NCBI GenBank assembly: GCA_963978545.1
Contig: OZ021727.1
Coordinates: 60,152,487-60,216,486 of the forward strand
DNA from: Linyphia triangularis
Lineage: Eukaryota > Arthropoda > Arachnida > Araneae > Linyphiidae
Length of the DNA stretch: 64,000 nucleotides
Reading direction: 5' to 3'
Shown here piece after piece: positions 45,449-57,996 of this stretch. The notes beneath the pieces are model-generated. The model did no database searches. It was not told the DNA's origin and was given only the letters and a program-made list of their open reading frames with translations. Position numbers and translations under genes: made by a program. Position 1 is the first letter of the stretch, and every line of letters starts with the position of its first letter.

Positions 45449-47376
45449 TCAATGTTTGAGATTCTTTTCTCAATCACTAGCATTGGAGGAACTTTTTAGG
45501 CAACATCACAGGAAAAGCTCGTATTTATTTCAATATTAGCCCCTGCTATGCATTCTTTAAAATTAACTGGAATATTTATGTACATTTTCTTAAAATAAAG
45601 GTTTACAATGCAAAAGTATTTAGAAAGCTCAACAATAATCCATAGATATAAAATAGCATTACAATTTAAAAATTATAACCATAAATTAAATAATAATGAT
45701 TAAAATAAAATCAGTTTACGCTGTCGTGTACATGATATTTGTCAAAATTAATAAATACAAATAATTTTTACTTCATATGTAATTGAATAATATAATTTAT
45801 TTTATAAAGTAAATATCTATGAAAAAATTAAACATCTTGATACGTATTAAAGTCCTAAGAGTATATGTAAGGAAAAAAAATTCTTATTGTTAAATATACA
45901 TGGCATGGTACCATTGTGTGAAACATATTGCACATAATTTATAGATCGCAAAGGAAAGAAACTCAAAACTTTTGACAGCTATGGAGCTAACTTATGGTTC
46001 ACAGAATTGATGGAAACATTTGAAGCATCCGATAATGATAACTCACAATACTCGCTCTTCGGAAGGAGTGAAATATGAAACGATCGCAAGTAAGCTAGTC
46101 TTGATAGATTTTCAATAGATGGGATTATCCTTCGAGTATAAAGTTATTGAAACAAGATGCTGAGTAAAATAAGTTTGCAAAAAATAAGTACTTTTTTCTT
46201 CTTGATTTATACATCCACTTAAAGATGATAGCCGAACAAAAGCAAGATTGTTTACTATAATAAACTATATTTACTGAGGTACGCAATTTTATAAAAATGC
46301 TTCTATATTTAATGAAATTTATAATTTGAATTAAGAATGATTAAATGTATAACGTCAAACTGTAAATTAAGCAAATTTATTAATTTAATTGTTTAGTCAT
46401 ATAAACTTAATGCATAAAGCTATTGTGTAGAAATTGTGATAACACCATTTTATTTATTAGTATATTAATATATTAAGTATAACCTTGTATTATACAATTT
46501 ATCTCTATAATATTTAATAAGAATGAAAAATTTCAATATAGCTTGTTTTGTTGAATTCAACAAATATCGTATACTTCTATTGTAATTAATTTATGGGAAA
46601 TTATTTTATTTAACATAAAGTATTGATAAGAAAAAATATCTAAGCGCACAACGTAATTTTTTTTTTGAAAAAATTTACTCATGCGATTCATAATTTATAA
46701 TAGTATTAATTTGAACTGAAAGCTGCACTTAATAGCAAGTTTAATCAATAATAGTTTGTTTTACTAACCAGTAAAACGTATTAACATATAAATAAATCTT
46801 GTTAAAAGAGGCTTTATTTCAATTTTATTATAGATTTTTTAATATAATGTTATTTACTGCAAACAAAAAAAAATACATATTTTGAAAAATATACTATTTA
46901 TTTAAGTTTAAAATTTAAAATATAAAATTGATTTTTCCAACAAAGTCAATATAGCCTGCCGCTGTATAATTTAAAGAATAATAATGATCTCTAATGAGTT
47001 TAAACAAATATACAGAAGAATTTATTTCGAATTTTTTATAGGTGCAAGCAAATACTATACTATAATAAAAAAATGCAACAAAATGTATTGATTTATATTG
47101 CTAAAATTAAGACAAAAATAAAATAAAATAAAGTTTCTGAATCTTGCGTAACAGTTGTAGTTATTTTTTAATAAAGGTTAATTATGAATAAGAATTCAAT
47201 AAAAACTTTTTAATTTTAGATTTAAACAGTATTAAACCAAAATGGTAAGTAGTTTTTACAAAAATAAATTTTACTAAAAATATTTAAAGATGATAATGTT
47301 GATTAAAATCTGAACATGCGATTTGAGTTCAATTTAAATTAATAACTATATTGCCCGACATAAAACAAACTCCATA
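45445..47376. other. No gene; probably intron 1 of the gene starting at 47459
   Basis: Very AT-rich. It lies immediately downstream (minus strand) of the predicted donor site at 47377. No second exon was recognised. Confidence 0.4.
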
Positions 47377-47377
47377 C

Positions 47378-47459
47378 CTGTAAATCCAAGAATCATCAGC
47401 AAAATAATCCAGTATCTGAGCTGGACTTCACCGTGTTTCATACAACACATTCCGTCCAT
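47378..47459 (-). CDS. First coding exon of a secreted or membrane protein (host gene)
   Basis: On the minus strand, ATG at 47459 in a favourable context (AAGAACTATGG) opens 27 codons plus one base. The exon ends with a consensus donor, ACAG|GTATGG, at 47378/47377. The peptide begins MDGMCCMKHGEVQLRYW and continues with a hydrophobic run, IILLMILGF, then Thr and a split Gly codon. This is the shape of a signal peptide, with a phase-1 intron near its end, common in genes for secreted and cell-surface proteins such as immunoglobulin-domain proteins. The particular protein cannot be told from this exon. Downstream exons would lie to the left. The surrounding DNA is clearly richer in GC than the rest of this region, and an initiator-like site lies 69 bp upstream. 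Confidence 0.55.
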
Positions 47460-47640
47460 AGTTCTTCCCTTTGAGTCCGGGAGCTCTTAAATTTCAGTAG
47501 TTGCCGGACCGGCCGACTGTCGAAAACTGAAACACGATGTCCGGGAAACGATCAGGGACCACGTGGTTACTTTTCTTACTCACTAGAGAGCGCGTAAGTT
47601 GCCGGTTCGATTTTTCGCGCGTCTTTTATGATGTCTGTCA
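47460..47640 (-). promoter_or_regulatory. Candidate promoter and 5' UTR of the 47.4-kb gene
   Basis: A GC-rich stretch precedes the ATG. On the minus strand, TCAGTT (47530-47525) matches the arthropod initiator consensus TCAGTY and would give a 5' UTR of about 69 nt. About 32 bp upstream of it is CCACGTGG (47559-47566), a perfect E-box palindrome. GACGCGCG and GCGCTC motifs follow further upstream. No TATA box is evident at the usual distance. Confidence 0.4.
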
Positions 47641-49253
47641 ACGTTAATATTAGGAATCTATCTACAGATTTATTAGCAGCATATTGTAATTTATTTTTAT
47701 GACTCCCTTAATCACGATATATGATAGATAGTAGTATATTTATAAAATATTTGTGTGGGAGAGTGATTGATTTTTCTTGTGAAAATAATATTTAGTATAT
47801 TTTTTTCTAAAATTGTTGCCAAGTGTCTAAAATAAAATAAAAAATTTCAGTCATTTTATTTTAAAAAAATGTATTTGCTTTTATATAAATTAAAAATATT
47901 TTTCAATCGTTAATTCTCTCATTGAGAACTTGTCATTCAAATTACATATTGTTTCCATTGAGAGTGACATACATAGATAAAAAAAAAAAATAGCAAAAAT
48001 AAACAAATATCATTATTTACATCATTTTAATTGCGTGCATTGAATGTGGTGATAAGCGGGGAGGAAATATGTTTTGGAGTAAAAACTCACTTTAGAAGTT
48101 GTGGCTAAGTTCGTTATATCTGGCACTAGCTGCTATTTTGAATAATAACTCGTAAAACCTAGGTGAGGGATACATTTGACACTAATGTGATTTTTGATCT
48201 TATAAGGACTTAGTAAAAGGGGATGCTTTTTGGTTATATGTATGTAATGTATTCCCATTGGAGCTTTCGATTTTAGCTTTAGAATTTTCTTGTATTTTCC
48301 AGAGTTTGCGAGAGGTGCGTTGACTCTCGTCTAACGTTACTGAGAAATCATAAAAGCCCCATACTTCGGTTCGACCACGCCTTTTGGAATAATTAACTCT
48401 TCGCGCTAGCCAAATGTCACCCTCACATCCCATCTCTCTAGCAATAAACTTGTGTTTACCTCAACCACGATTTGCTTCTTAAGACTGTATACACTAATTC
48501 ACCATTATATGCATCCGGTTCCCACCAGTTAGGTATAGAATTTGAAGTTTTGTGGATTCCTGTTATGTAATTTAACAAAGAGTTTTCTGAGGTTACTTTA
48601 GTGGAGTCCATCTGCAGAACAGATAGTATTTTTCAAAATTCACTTGGTAACATCTGCTGGATGAAGTCAGTCCGGCCAACTGCCTCAAACATAATAGAAA
48701 AATCTTACCCAATCATGTATATGGTAATTACGTAGAAGGACCATAATATACCCAGTTAAAAATAATCTTGAAATTTTGAAGTTGGACCCAAATCTGCCAT
48801 TCGAAAAAAAGAAAATTCAATAGATTTTCGTAAAATTTAAAACCTGGGTACCCAAGAAAACATAGACATTCAGATTGACATTTAGACAGACATTTTACAC
48901 AGATTCACGTAAAGACGACGGTAACTATTCGAGATGCAGTCGAAACTGCAGGAGTTTTCTCCTGCCCCATCAAATGGTTTGGAAGTTGAACAGGAGGATT
49001 AAGTATAGGTGACAACTAACATACCTTTATAGGCATAATCAAAGACAAGTACATCTTCAATTCAATACGTGTGTAGGTGTCTACAATAGTTTGATATTTT
49101 ATCAAAAGATATAATGTGCTGTCAGTGAGTTTGCAAGCTGGTAATTGGATTATTTCAAAGTCGGGATATATTTGGAGTTGGCGTGAGTCAATCATTAAGT
49201 TCTCATTCAGGAAAAGCATTTTCATAATTTTTGTTCGAATAAATTTTATATAG
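47641..49253. other. No gene recognised
   Basis: AT-rich to 48050, then mixed composition. A 77-codon minus-strand frame at 48200-48433 (WLARRVNYSKRRGRTEVWGF) reads like protein but has no family signature, start context or splice support that I can see. Confidence 0.4.
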
Positions 49254-49257
49254 TTAA

Positions 49258-51278
49258 GGGGACACGGTACCACTTAGACATTTATTTTTATTATTGAATT
49301 TTTAAACAAAAAATTGATGTCCATATTTGAATGTATATGAATGAAAAATATTTCACAAAAAAAAATTAAATTATTTTTTATATTTTAAAAATTTTAATTT
49401 TTTACACTTTTTTTTAAAAAGCTAAGGCTTTTTTAAATACTAAAATTTATTTTCAAAATTTTTTTTAAAAAATTCTTTGAACTGTATTATATAAGGATTG
49501 GCATTCAAATCTAGTATACTCATAGTAATTAATTACAATATAAATGTTTATTCATAATAACCCACATTTTTTTTTTATAAATCTGCAAACATTTTACTTT
49601 AATGTTTAAAAAAAATAAAAAGTACAACATATATTGTTATTTAGAATACCAATTTATAAAATAGACATATTTTACAACATGTTTTAAAATTTTCAGATTT
49701 CTCCTTTGATTAGAAAAAGAGCCTAAGCGTTTCGAAAAACCAAATGTCAAGAAAAAAAAGAAAAAAAAAACAGTGAGAAAAATGGATTTATAGTTTTCAT
49801 TTCTCGAAAAACATAATTTGAAACCTATACACAGTTATAAAATTTAAATATGTTATAGATAGAATTATTACAACACACTTTTCAAAATGTTTTTAACTTA
49901 TTTTCATATAATTGATACATAAAGTTAAATGGTAAATATATTGGAATTACGATTTTGAGTACTTAGCATTTTATGATGGGTGATGTCTGCTTTTGAACAA
50001 GTTACGCATTCAATATTTATGACCAGGCAGGTTTTATATTATACATAATTTTTACATATTGATTATCCTAATAAAATATCTGACCAATATTTAAAATTTC
50101 CAGCTTTATAGGTGATGCCCTCTGCTTTTGCTTTGGACCTTTCTGTACGTTTACGAGCAAGTTTTATTTTCTTCTGCACCAAATTGTATGACATTACCTT
50201 CCTACTTTTTCTTTGATATATCCTGCGATAGTCTCTCCATATGGCTAAATTTTATAATTATCTATTCAAACTTAATTTGCTCACTAATTGTTATTATATT
50301 TGTATGCATGCAAAACTTCTCAAGAGCTAGGTAACCTTTTCCGAAACTCGTAAATGCCTAGACCGCACGAAGATTTATGTCATATGGCTCGCTTAATCCT
50401 CTCTGATGCTTTGAGATCTTTCTTGAAGTGTGTGTCTCACTTGATAAGGTGTCACAAAACTCACAAGTGAACTTCAGTTCATGGCAGAAACTAAATTTTT
50501 TGCCCAACAATACACGTAATCCAGAGTATTTGCAGTTTCTGCACAGCTGATTGGTGAAAAGTTTTGTCAGCATATCAACAACGTAAGTGGGAGATTTAAC
50601 CAGCTCACATTCCACGGTATCACAGTCAGATTTTAATGTCTCATTAAAACTTTTTTCTATCTAAAAAAAATCTTGCATTAGTTTGTGGTAAAGCATTAGA
50701 GTCGATACTTGAAACCGAAACTACCAAACTTGCATTATTGTCACCACTGCACCACCTCTTGGAAGAATTCTGCTTCCCGGCAACTTTCGAACGCTTTTTC
50801 TTGGCATTTTAAACAATTATGAATGAAAATAAATAAATAATGCAGATTAAAATTCAACTAATAAGTAATACTGACGAAGATAAATTAGTAATTGGAATGA
50901 AAACGGAAGCAATAAATCCTAAAATTAACCAAACAATTTAAAAGAACCACGAGAAAAAAATCACGTTGTTTGAATGTAAACAAACTAAAAGCAATTGAAG
51001 CGATTCAAGTTAACTCAATTCACTTCAAACTAAAGTTACTGGAAATAATTGTAAATGAATTTATTTTCCCGAGTATATCAGCCAACTTAAGCAGACTACA
51101 TATGGCGTTTGTTTACATTTTCTCTCCTGTAATCTAGCATAAAAAGTCAAATAACTTATTAAAAACCATAGATACAGTTTTAAAATTTTGCATACGTATT
51201 TAGAAGATTCTAAACTTTAATTATAGCAAATAAAACAAAAAATCGAAAATGTGGCTATTTTTACGGTACTGTGTCAGC
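49258..51278 (-). mobile_element. Kolobok-type DNA transposon with TTAA target duplication
   Basis: The 2,021-bp element starts GGGGACACGGTACC and ends GGTACTGTGTCAGC. The ends are inverted repeats matching at about 11 of the first 14 positions. TTAA lies on each side (49254-49257 and 51279-51282). A purine-rich GGGG end with TTAA target fits the Kolobok superfamily, and the coding remnant inside agrees with this. The left 0.7 kb is very AT-rich. Confidence 0.75.
49980..50812 (-). pseudogene. Kolobok/Mutator-like transposase, decayed N-terminal part
   Basis: On the minus strand the reading starts near 50812 (KKKRSKVAGKQNSS, entered one base off the ATG). After a frameshift near 50655, VVDMLTKLFTNQLCRNCKYS follows, then a second cysteine pair (FTCEFCDTL) and GLSEPYDINLRAV ending in a stop at 50358. 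It continues as SFGKGYLALEKFCMHTN. The order of a CxxC, a second CxxC, an S..Y-D-I-N-R-R-V motif and then G.G...L..F resembles the N-terminal part of Mutator-like transposase proteins carried by Kolobok elements. Stops accumulate beyond about 50290, and the catalytic part is not recognisable. Confidence 0.6.
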
Positions 51279-51282
51279 TTAA

Positions 51283-54200
51283 TTTGTAATATACCGAACA
51301 TCCATATTAATTTCAAATTGAAAATTAGAGCTTGATTGTTAATTTCAATTTAATTTGTTTACAAGCCTTAATATCTAATTGTTGTAATTATTATAAGTGT
51401 TTGAATAAATTAGATTTTAAGATATTAATTATTGTCTTCAATCTCAGATTTAAGTCATGCTAGGGTTTTATTGCGGATCTATGTTATACAGAGTGTCCAC
51501 AAATTAGTCGAGAAATGGAGTCTAAATACATCTAGTTAACACTTATTAACATGGCCTTATAAACCATTATTTTTCCCTAATTAATTTATGTTCACCCTGT
51601 CATTCTATATGCTAAAAAAAATTATTATGACTTGTTATTAAGAGTTTTACAGATCGATTTGAACTCCACTGCCCAACATATTTGTGGATTATTTATTGCA
51701 GTTATTATTGCACCCTGTAGTTATTTATTGCAAACGCAATGTGCTACCACTATAAAAGATACTTGCAGTTATAGTAAATTATTACATATTATTACCTCAT
51801 TTGTGAAAAAGAAGCACTCTAGCAGTGATTATACGATTGATAGTGTTTGTTCCTAGCTGATGTGTCCTTCTATTTTCTAGAAAAGCAAGATACAAGGTTC
51901 GATATACAATTCTTCGAAATAGGGAAAGTGTTACATACAGAACTTAGAAAAGATCTATGTATACTTATAGCACCAATATTATAAGTGATATACCATACTT
52001 TAATAGATATAGTATAATCCGTCTTAAGCTCCATCCAAATAACTTTTTAGAGAAATATTTTATGCAATCAACTTTTCATCTTAATTACTTTTTGATGTGA
52101 TACTAAAAATATTAAGAATACATTACTCACATATTTGTATTGAATTATTTATATTCATATATTTTCTTAATATATGCTTGAAATATTTTCACACGCATTC
52201 GTCAAAAAATGTTATAAAGAATGTGTGTAGTTATTTAAGCCATGTGCCTTAAAGGTAGGTGATATCATTTAATTAAAAAAAAATTATACTTGGCACAACA
52301 ACCAATAATCTGCGTTGTGTTCAATGGTTCAATAATTAAATGATTAAATAAACTCGCAATAACCAGACATAAGTTACTCAGATAAACACATTTCTTCAGA
52401 TAGCAGTAATTAAACATACTAAATCCTCTGGACGCGTACTTAAGTCAAAGTTAGAAATCCAAAACATTTAAATTACACCTTTCTAACATTAAGCATTGAA
52501 TTGCTGGTTGAACTGAGTGTGAAATTAAATGCACTTACTGGGACTGATGTGTAGAAGTAAAGTCAAAATCGAGGCGTTGGGCAATTTTGAGTCTCGAGGT
52601 GTTAAGCATTTGGCATGGGTTTGCCGTTGGTCAGGGACCTCAAAATGTGTAGGAAGCAAGAAAAGGCTAGCGGAGTTAAATCAAGCATGATTACAACTGA
52701 ACATTCTTCATGGCTTATGGCAGACTTCTCAATTGCTTCCAAGATCCGAGGTTGTGAGGCTTAAGCCATCAAGATATGCATGAGGATGAAGATCAACATG
52801 AAGAGCTTGAGACTCTGTCTCAAGAACCCATATTTTTAAATGCTTCAAACGCCATACCTCCAAATTGCTATTAGAAAGAGCGATGTCCTCATTCGCTAAG
52901 TCCAGTAACATGACCTGACAAGTTTCTTTTTCAATGGGAAAATAGCCGTGGGAAAAGTCTACTGTTTACTTACTATTGAAATTTCATCCCTTATCGACTT
53001 TCCTTTGAATGGGGGATGTGTAGGATTTTTAATACTGAAAAAAAAAAAAACCTGTGCACACATATTGCAAAAATGCATCGGAGAACACTTCATGACATCA
53101 TGTATTTTATGTTAGTTTCTGAAAATTTCCTTATACCAATTAAATCCTGAAATGAGTAAAATTAGAAAGTGTTCACCATATTTAATGTGAATTAGATCGC
53201 CATATTAATTAGTTCTCCATCCAATGAAAATTGGGTGAACTGCTAAAGTGTATGAAGAGACAACCCAAGAAACCCCAAATCTTATTCAAAATTATACTAA
53301 GAGTAGATACTGTAAAATGAATTAAGATATTTCTAAAGAAGATTCTTAAATAATTTATATAAAATACAAGTATTTTAAAGTGTTTGCACAATATTTAAAA
53401 TACTTTTAAAACATTTGCCACTTTCTAAAATTTCAGGCTTTTTTTAATTTGTAATATTTTTAAAAAATCAATTATATAACATTTCTCTAAATATTTTTAA
53501 TAAGAACATGCATTTAGTTTTAGTATAAAATGCTACAGAAATAAATTACTTGTGAAACTGGGACAATTTAAATGTCTATGGCCGTTATTCTAAAGTTGTC
53601 AATACCTCATAGTTTTTAGAATATTTACATACAAGTTCCTGTAATGTGCAAACCAGTTAATTATACTTTTGAACTTCCCATACCTAAGCAGTTGAAAGAT
53701 GTGTGAAACTTGAAAGATAGTTCGTAAAAATTCTGTGAAATTAAATGTGATATCCATATTAAAGACCAACTTTGGATTTTAAGGTTTGTGATGTTTTGAT
53801 TTGACCAAAAATCTTATCTCAAGATGTTCTAAATACTTCCTTCGCTGATATTGATTAAGCAATATAATTTACCACTCCGTTAATGATTGGATTGTTATAA
53901 AGTGATGAAATAAACTCGAAATGAGTAAAAGGTCACACAGTAATGTATTCGAATCAAAATTAAATTGATAAAATTGATCTTAGAAGCAAATAAATAAAAA
54001 CATTTCATCGCACATATTTTTATACAATGATGAGACTATTTGTAAATATATAATACAAAAAGTTCACTAAAATTTGCAAACTCTAGAGCCTGTGCATGAA
54101 TTTCTACTCGTATCTAGAAGAATCCGCCAACAAACTAAGTCATTTTAATTTTATTCAATTTTAACTTATTGAGTGCAGATTGACAACTTTAAGTGATTAT

Positions 54201-54550
54201 AAGTTTTGGATTTTCTTGCATTGTTTGTCTATGTATTAACATTCTTATTTGAACATGATTTCTACAATTTATTATCCTAAGGCTTTTCTCTTTCTTTCCT
54301 TTCAGTGAGAAGCACTAGACTTATTTACTGAAAACAGTCTCCTCTTTGCAATGTAAATTGAAACATTTTTGTTTCAAGCAAACAAGCGAACTATACTTGA
54401 AGAATTATACTTTAAACAAATAGTAGTGGCATTTCGAGTTCATTAAATAAATTATTTAAAAACACTGGCACTACAGAGATTGTATTGTAAACAACAATTG
54501 TTTACGAATACTAGGTGAAATGATGAGTGACTGTGTTGACTAACGAACGC
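51283..54550. other. No gene recognised
   Basis: Mostly AT-rich. At about 51486, TATACAGAGTGTCCACAAATT resembles (in pieces, CAGAGTGTCCACAAA) a mariner-type end but has no partner. The stretch 52550-52930 is somewhat less AT-rich; its minus-strand 60-codon frame is unrecognised. Confidence 0.4.
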
Positions 54551-54554
54551 AATA

Positions 54555-55010
54555 TTATTATTTTTTATTTTCTCTAACGATACATTTGTACAGCTCATAA
54601 TTTGATGGTACTCAATTCTTTAACTTATGCCCATATTGTTAACTTTTAATTTAATATAACAGCAGTAATGTTTAATTTATCATTACTATACGTAAATGTG
54701 TCTCTTTCAAATTATTTTCAATTATAAGAGCAACTTAAAAGTTATTTATAATCAGGTTTGGGGCACAAGTGTATAATAACCCCTTTATAAATTTAAGATA
54801 TATAAGCCTTGTAATATGTTGATGATAATTATAACCAGTTGCCTTATTTTCGTTAACAATGTAATTGTACAACTCTCGATTGAATAGTACTCCATTCTTT
54901 GACTCATACCCACACTGTTAACTTTTCATTTACTTTTATAATAATTTAAGATACACAAGTCCTGTAACATTTTGATAGTAATTAACAACCAACTGCCCTA
55001 TTTAAATCAA
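54555..55010. repeat. Old tandem duplication
   Basis: Segments at about 54578-54655 (CATTTGTACAGCTCATAATT, CAATTCTTTAACTTATGCCC) and 54860-54928 correspond. So do 54790-54845 (AATTTAAGATATATAAGCC, AACCAGTTGCC) and 54945-55005. The first unit carries about 120 bp that the second lacks. Divergence is considerable. Confidence 0.65.
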
Positions 55011-55599
55011 GATATTAGAATATACACGTTAATTTGTAACTGATAATTAATAAACTTCTTAACTGGCATAAAACCTAAGGGTATTCAGTGCCCTAACAAT
55101 AAAACAAATGGGTATTTTTATTTCATATTGTTCAATGTTCTTTGTATATCCATTAATGTATTACTTCAGTTTCTACTCATATAAAATGTATATTATATAT
55201 TTTTCATTTTAAAAAAGTAAACAATGCCACTTGTGGAAAAGTAAAGCGAAACATCTGTTTCCAAGCTGCTTACGTATGTAATATAAGCAATGTCATTTGA
55301 AACGTACTGACTTCGAACTGAGCTTCAAGTGTTGTTATATATATGATCCTAAATATTCTATACGGGATTATCAGCAACATGTGAGATGCAAATTTGTGAG
55401 CTATTGCCTGGGTGTCCCCTTTCTTTGAAATATTAAAAGTGTAAGTATTCATTCAAATGAAGTACATTTGAGAAACTTTAAAAAGATTCCAGATACATGT
55501 TGTAAATTCAAGTTTATTTTTAGGTTCTGGTTCAATTGGTAAAAGCGTAGAGGCTGAAGTTTTTTTTGTGGTATAATGAACTTGTCTAAACTTCTTGAT

Positions 55600-56205
55600 G
55601 TACAAAAATGTTATTACCTGTAAAGAAGCTGCGTAATGAAGCCATGCCAAATGTTATTTCGGAAACAGCAGTTGAAAGTGGTGGCATCAATCTTGCAGTC
55701 AATGTTGATGGCATCAATCTTGCAGTCAATGTTGATGGCATCAATCTTGCAGTCAATGTTGATGGCATATTTCAGAAAAGAAGACATGTTTTTAAAGGAT
55801 GTTATGGCATCCCAAATGGTGACATCGAATTTTATTCACATTAATTAATGTATGTTTGGACTATAGGATACAATTGCATGTTTTAACATTGAAAAGATTT
55901 CCCGATTGAATGCACAATGTTGTTGTTGTTGTTGTTAGAACCTGATGCAGGGTATTTGTTGTGAAACACCTCGACCAGGAATGAGACTAGGTCTCTCCAA
56001 AAGGAAATTTTACCCATTCCAACACACAAAGGAAAAAGAACAGAAAAGAAAAATTGAAAAGGAAAGAAGAGGAATATTTATTAAAAAACTCCAGGAAACA
56101 TTGGGTATGCAGTTAAAAATAATAAACCATGTAAGGCTCTTATCTTTAAGTTTGATTTTCTCCAAACTAGATCTATCAAACTTAATAATAATGCATCTTT
56201 TTTAA
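55600..56205 (+). pseudogene. Fragment resembling a Mutator/Kolobok-like transposase core
   Basis: A plus-strand frame from 55608 reads KLRNEAMPNVISETAVES, then three copies of GINLAVNVD, then GIFQKRRHVFKGCYGIPNGD, ending at 55844. The string AVNVDGIFQKRRHVFKG resembles the DGTWQKRGH-type motif of Mutator-like transposases, where the Asp is catalytic. Further on (55945-56205) a Lys-rich frame (KEKEQKRKIEKERRG) could be the C-terminal part. The match is short, so this is tentative. Confidence 0.35.
55683..55763 (+). repeat. Three exact 27-bp tandem units, in frame
   Basis: GGCATCAATCTTGCAGTCAA plus TGTTGAT is repeated three times without change at 55683, 55710 and 55737, encoding GINLAVNVD each time. 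It lies on the putative catalytic Asp motif of the surrounding frame. Confidence 0.95.
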
Positions 56206-57965
56206 CCTTTTTAGATATGTCATTAATTTTTAATGAATTTGTATTAAATAACCAAAAAATTATACTGTGATGTTTTATTAATTTTTCTATTATTTTTATA
56301 ATTTCATTTTAAAATCCCCAATATTTGTAAGAAAGGTTTTTCTCTCCAAAAAAAAAGAGGATAATCAATTACATTTTTTTTTAAAATTATGATAAGACTT
56401 TTTACCAAATTGTAACTTCATTATGTTTTATAATGTTTATTTTACCCAAAAAATATTCAAACTTTGTTAAGAACATTGCAAGTAAAGTTGCATCCACATT
56501 AGGCAATTTGCAATTATGGAATAGTGATTACCTTAACAAAATAAACAAGAGTCAATATAAAAAATAATTTTATTTTAAATGCATTTCAAGTAAATGAACA
56601 TGTTAAGTATTAAGTTCTAAATTCATTTGGCCTTCGTGCCATGTGACTACAAAATGACATCGATTTTCTGTATTTTTGTTTCTGATATTGTGGATTAGTA
56701 ATATAACTCTCACAGCTGAACCTTTTATTATAAAAATAAGTTTATAAAATTTGATACACGTTTTTTGAATGAAAATAACTAACACATCTTATACATTGTC
56801 TTTTAAACTTAGATGATAGATGTGATGAGATTGGGTGAAATTAATAACACTAAATTCCATAAGCTATATTTAAACATAACTTATCATATTCATTTGATAA
56901 GATTTCTAATATAAGGTCAGCATAAAGATAATTAGATTTGTATAACAATAACTTTTTAAAGGTTTATTTTCTTTTAAACAAATACAAATCTACTATGCAT
57001 CTTGTAAGCTCTTGGCAGACAAAATGGATTGTTTAGTTAGCGCACATGCAGAATAGGATTGGGAAATCTCTTTCCAGATTAAATTTTGTTTTACAACGTT
57101 TCATGCCTCACAGTTTCCTACTAAGAAACTTACTGCTTATCATTTTGGACACTTTCCCCTTCCTCATATCTCTACCTACCATCATATCCCAAGAGATTCC
57201 CTTATATTTAAAGCAAAGTAGCTTTTTGATGTTCTGCAGAGCAGCAAGAAAATTGCATTTACGGAATATTTTTCCAACGAGGAACACCAACAGGAAACAA
57301 ACAGTGTTTAGAACTAACGTATTTACTTCGGGCGAGGAACAGGGAAAATATATCCACTTAGCACAAAAATAAGTAATGTAATTATTGTTGCTCGCGTAGA
57401 ATTTATGCGTTTTTTTCATTTTTTTTTTCATGAAGATAAGACTACCGTAATATTCTTTGAACGGTAGATGTAGTCGATATTTTTGTATGTATCATGATCC
57501 TGTTTAATTTAATGCCATGTTTGTATGTATCATGATGCGTTATGATCGACAAAAATAGTTTCAATAATTGAAGAGAAGTAATTTACAATAATTTGTTTTT
57601 TATTTTTATTTTCATAAATGAATTAGAATTGTAATTATTTAAATTCAAGTTTTCAGGTCAAGTAATAGCAGTCACTCAGATGATGAATACCAATGCATGT
57701 CACTTTCAATATGTCTTTGACATTTTGTGGACCTTAGGTAGTAATGAAGGAGTTTTCATACTTTCCATAAAATAAAATACAAGTTGTAAACAAAGCTGTT
57801 TTATGAGTCATGAAATTACATTACGCACCAAATAAGTATTGGTTTTTAACCTTTTTCCTTGAATTATACAATTATCAGGAAAATCAATTATTCGGGCGGT
57901 GTCTGGCTAAAATTGTTCCAGAGAAGTAGAGTTTTACAGCTCATATAAGACAACTGCGCTAAACA

Positions 57966-57996
<31 letters not shown>

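Noticed and set aside
48200..48433. 77-codon minus-strand frame upstream of the candidate first exon
   Set aside because: Protein-like composition, but no family, splice or start evidence; left as unannotated sequence.
55608..55848. Repetitive peptide that might suggest a structural repeat protein
   Set aside because: Only three exact 27-bp units, and the flanks resemble a transposase, so a recent slippage is the simpler reading.
57046..57431. Overlapping 108- and 107-codon frames on both strands
   Set aside because: They mirror each other, have no motif, start context or splice support, and were not listed as genes.
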